Below are positions 6,448-10,838 of a stretch of 10,838 nt of DNA, piece by piece; positions within the stretch are counted from its first letter, which is position 1, and each line of letters starts with the position of its first letter. Position numbers and translations under genes: made by a program. The DNA comes from an uncultured Novosphingobium sp. (GTDB taxonomy: Bacteria; Pseudomonadota; Alphaproteobacteria; Sphingomonadales; Sphingomonadaceae), in assembly GCA_937897535.1 (NCBI GenBank), contig CALCQB010000081.1, positions 1-10,838 on the forward strand, written 5' to 3'. A model generated the notes under the pieces. That model did not search any database. It had not been told where the DNA came from and worked only from the letters and a program-made list of their open reading frames with translations.

Positions 6448-6999
6448 ATGAGCGACGCCAAGGGCGAAACTGTTGTCATCAAGAAGTACGCCAACCGGCG
6501 GCTCTACAACACCAAGTCTTCAAGCTACATCACGCTGGATCATCTGGCCAAGATGACGCGCGAAGGGGTTGATTTCAAAGTGCTCGATGCCAAGTCGGGC
6601 ACCGATATCACCCATCAGATCCTGACCCAGATCATCATGGAAGAGGAAAGCGTCAGCGGTGAGCAGATGCTCCCGGTCAACTTCCTGCGCCAGCTGATCG
6701 GGATGTACGGCAATTCGATGCAGGGGCTGGTCCCGCATTACCTCGAAGCGAGCATGGACCAGTTCCGCGCCAACCAGTCCAAACTGCGCGAGGCCTTCGA
6801 ATCAAGCCTGGCCGGCAACCCCCTGGCCAAGCTGGCCCAGCAGAACCTGGCGATGTTCAAGGCCGCCGCCTCGGCGTTTGTCCCCGGCCTGGCCGATGAC
6901 AAGCAAGCCGAAGGCGCCAAGACCCAGGACGACGAGATCGCCCAGATGCGCAGGCAGATGGCCGAAATGCAGGCCAAGCTCGACAAGCTTGGAAATTAG
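6448..6999 (+). CDS. phaR: Polyhydroxyalkanoate synthesis repressor PhaR
   Basis: PhaR is a DNA-binding repressor of phasin and its own gene that also binds polyhydroxyalkanoate, so granule formation titrates it off DNA. The 183-residue product has the very conserved N-terminal DNA-binding domain (VVIKKYANRRLYNT at 9-22, then SSSYITLDHLAKMTREG), followed by the accumulation-regulator domain (GEQMLPVNFLRQLIGMYGNS, 71-90, through VPHYLEASMDQFR). The C-terminus is variable and ends in a charged heptad-like helix (about 161-181) that may be a coiled coil. I chose the ATG at 6448 because the family starts a few residues before VIKKYANRRLYN; a TTG at 6415 could add 11 unmatched residues. The leader holds two palindromes that may be its operator. 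No pha synthase, thiolase or phasin gene is in the window. It stands 86 bp after alr, probably as its own transcription unit. Confidence 0.95.
   Translation: MSDAKGETVVIKKYANRRLYNTKSSSYITLDHLAKMTREGVDFKVLDAKSGTDITHQILTQIIMEEESVSGEQMLPVNFLRQLIGMYGNSMQGLVPHYLEASMDQFRANQSKLREAFESSLAGNPLAKLAQQNLAMFKAAASAFVPGLADDKQAEGAKTQDDEIAQMRRQMAEMQAKLDKLGN
6974..6992 (+). repeat. 7-bp inverted repeat at the 3' end of phaR
   Basis: CCAAGCT (6974-6980) pairs perfectly with AGCTTGG (6986-6992) across a 5-base loop, just before the phaR stop. It lies in codons for the C-terminal helix and is followed by AAATTAGC and not a T-run. It may slow RNA decay or be chance in Lys/Leu codons. Confidence 0.3.
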
Positions 7000-7025
7000 C
7001 GGGCGGGGTGCGTCGGCGCGCCTGC

Positions 7026-7045
7026 CCAGCTTGAGACGAAGCTGG
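7026..7045 (+). terminator. Weak hairpin between phaR and proS
   Basis: CCAGCTT (7026-7032) and AAGCTGG (7039-7045) form a perfect 7-bp stem with loop GAGACG, 27 bases after the phaR stop. No T-run follows on either strand, so it is not a canonical intrinsic terminator. The rest of the 116-bp spacer (7000-7115) shows no gene and no convincing promoter, though proS must be expressed from somewhere near here or by read-through from phaR. Confidence 0.3.
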
Positions 7046-7115
7046 CGGCGGTGCTGAATTGGCATAGTCTTGGCCTGCCTTGCCGGGTCAATCCCGCTGG
7101 GCTATTGGCGCGGCC

Positions 7116-8648
7116 ATGAAACATGCGCTTACCGTCACCCGTTCCGAAAACTTCGCCGCCTGGTACCAGGAGGTCATCGCCGAAGCCGAAATGGCCGAGG
7201 AAAGCGGGGTGCGCGGCTGCATGGTCATTCGCCCGTGGGGCTATGGCATCTGGGAACGCATTCAGAAGCTGATGGACGCCCGGATCAAGGCGGCCGGGGT
7301 CGACAACTGCTATTTCCCGCTGTTCATTCCGCTGAGCTATTTTGCCAAGGAAGCCGAGCACGTTGACGGCTTTGCCAAGGAAATGGCGGTCGTCACCCAT
7401 CACCGCTTGATCCAGGACGGCAAGGGCGGGCTGGTGCCCGATCCCGAAGCCAAGCTGGAAGAGCCGCTGATTGTGCGGCCCACGTCGGAAACGGTGATCG
7501 GCCAGGCGATGGCGCGGTGGATCCAGTCGTGGCGCGATCTGCCGCTGCTGACCAACCAGTGGGCCAACGTCGTCCGCTGGGAAATGCGCACCCGAATGTT
7601 CCTGCGGACCAGCGAATTCCTGTGGCAGGAAGGCCATACCGCCCACGCCGACAAGGCCGACGCGATGGCCGAGACGCTGCGCGCGCTCGAGATGTACCGG
7701 GCCCATGCCGAGGAAGATCTCGCCATGCCGGTGATCGCCGGTGAAAAGCCCGAACACGAACGCTTCCCCGGCGCGGCCGGGACCTGGTCGATCGAAGCGA
7801 TGATGCAGGATGGCAAGGCCTTGCAGGCCGGGACCAGCCATTACCTCGGCACCGGCTTCGCTGAGGCCGCCGGGATCCGCTATCAGGACCGCGAAGGCGG
7901 GCAGCAGTTGTGCCACACCACCAGCTGGGGGGTTTCAACCCGGCTGATCGGCGGGGTGATCATGACTCATGGCGACGACGACGGTCTGCGCGTGCCGCCC
8001 GCGATCGCGCCGCATCAGATCGTGATCCTGCCGATGCTGCGCGAAGATGACGGTGACGATGCGCTTCTGGCCTATTGCGAAGACCTGCGCAAGGCGCTCG
8101 CCAGCCAGACCGCGCTGGGCGAATCGATCCGGGTCCTGCTCGACAAGCGCGCCGGGAAGGCCACGCAAAAGCGCTGGGGCTGGGTCAAGAAGGGCGTGCC
8201 GCTGATCCTCGAGATCGGCGGGCGTGATGCCGCCGGCGGGCAGGTTTCGGTGGTCCGCCGCGACCGGCTCTACCGCGAGGACGGCAAGGTCAATTTCGTG
8301 GGGCAGGGCCGGGATCAATTCCTCGCCGCCGCCGCTGCAGAGTTGGAAGACGTCCAACGCGCGCTTCACACCGAAGCAACCGCGCGCCGCGACGCCCAGA
8401 TCCATCGCGGGGTAACCGACATGGCCGGGCTCGAAGCCTATTTCAGCGAAGACCAGAAATACCCCGGCTGGGTCGAACTGGCCTGGTCCCGCCCGACCGG
8501 GGCTGCGCTCGATGTGGTTGTGCAAGAGCTAAAGGCGCTCAAGCTGACCGTCCGCAACACCCCGATGGGTGGCGCGCCGGTTTCCGGCAGCTGCCCGTTC
8601 ACCGGAGAGCCTGCGGTCGAGACCATCTACGTCGCGCGCGCGTACTGA
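7116..8648 (+). CDS. proS: Prolyl-tRNA synthetase, archaeal/eukaryotic type
   Basis: ProRS is a cytosolic class II synthetase that charges tRNA-Pro with proline. The 510-residue protein is clearly of the archaeal/eukaryotic (ProS type 3) form, resembling the Thermus enzyme from VRGCMVIRPWGYGIWE (32-47) onward: RPTSET (121-126), a motif 2 region NVVRWEMRTRMFLRTSEFLW (151-170), QAGTSHYLG (237-245), the HTTSWG segment (267-272), a motif 3 region IMTHGDDDGLRVPP (282-295), an anticodon-binding domain (about 298-400), and the C-terminal tyrosine typical of this type. It lacks the editing insertion found between motifs 2 and 3 in bacterial-type ProRS. The C-terminal zinc domain is degenerate: of the four Cys expected, only Cys493 (SGSCPFTGEP) is evident. 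The ATG at 7116 gives a standard N-terminus (ALTVTRSENFAAWYQEV); an in-frame TTG at 7080 is less likely. The Shine-Dalgarno is poor. rnr follows after 4 bp. Confidence 0.96.
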   Translation: MKHALTVTRSENFAAWYQEVIAEAEMAEESGVRGCMVIRPWGYGIWERIQKLMDARIKAAGVDNCYFPLFIPLSYFAKEAEHVDGFAKEMAVVTHHRLIQDGKGGLVPDPEAKLEEPLIVRPTSETVIGQAMARWIQSWRDLPLLTNQWANVVRWEMRTRMFLRTSEFLWQEGHTAHADKADAMAETLRALEMYRAHAEEDLAMPVIAGEKPEHERFPGAAGTWSIEAMMQDGKALQAGTSHYLGTGFAEAAGIRYQDREGGQQLCHTTSWGVSTRLIGGVIMTHGDDDGLRVPPAIAPHQIVILPMLREDDGDDALLAYCEDLRKALASQTALGESIRVLLDKRAGKATQKRWGWVKKGVPLILEIGGRDAAGGQVSVVRRDRLYREDGKVNFVGQGRDQFLAAAAAELEDVQRALHTEATARRDAQIHRGVTDMAGLEAYFSEDQKYPGWVELAWSRPTGAALDVVVQELKALKLTVRNTPMGGAPVSGSCPFTGEPAVETIYVARAY

Positions 8649-8652
8649 GCTG

Positions 8653-10838
<2,186 letters not shown>

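Noticed and set aside
6996..7916. 306-codon minus-strand frame opposite proS
   Set aside because: proS motifs are continuous through this stretch in the plus frame. The antisense product has no recognisable domain and starts inside proS.

Overview
The window is a GC-rich, densely coding stretch of bacterial chromosome. Several features point to an alphaproteobacterium, most likely a sphingomonad (Sphingomonas, Novosphingobium or Erythrobacter relatives): the codon usage, a PhaR-type polyhydroxyalkanoate regulator, a patatin-like protein of the kind that opens with a YGGVSLAVYMHG motif, and a MHS-type transporter next to alanine racemase. This placement is inference from gene content. No marker gene such as rRNA is present.

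Layout. From 1 to 1243, on the minus strand and cut by the left edge, lies a patatin-like phospholipase. A 71-bp divergent spacer (1244-1314) separates it from a plus-strand run: radA (1315-2682), a cvpA-family membrane protein (2694-3251), an IscU/SufU-like Fe-S scaffold homologue (3248-3667), a MHS-family transporter (3718-5337), alanine racemase alr (5324-6361), the PHA regulator phaR (6448-6999), an archaeal/eukaryotic-type prolyl-tRNA synthetase proS (7116-8648) and ribonuclease R rnr (8653 to beyond the right edge). No stretch over 300 bases lacks a gene. I saw no tRNA, rRNA, insertion sequence, CRISPR array or prophage gene.

Organisation. radA, cvpA and the scaffold gene are separated by 11 bp and then overlap by 4 bp. 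The transporter and alr overlap by 14 bp, so those pairs are probably co-translated. phaR has its own 86-bp leader with two perfect palindromes built from TGC/GCA half-sites, which suggests an autoregulatory operator. proS and rnr are 4 bp apart and probably co-transcribed. The functions are mostly housekeeping: DNA repair, envelope maintenance, D-alanine supply for peptidoglycan, carbon storage control, tRNA charging and RNA decay.

I do not see a clear novel system here. The points most worth a second look are the Fe-S scaffold homologue that has lost two usual cluster ligands, the transporter with an unusually long extracytoplasmic loop carrying two cysteines, the non-bacterial-type ProRS with a degenerate C-terminal zinc site, and the palindromes in front of phaR.
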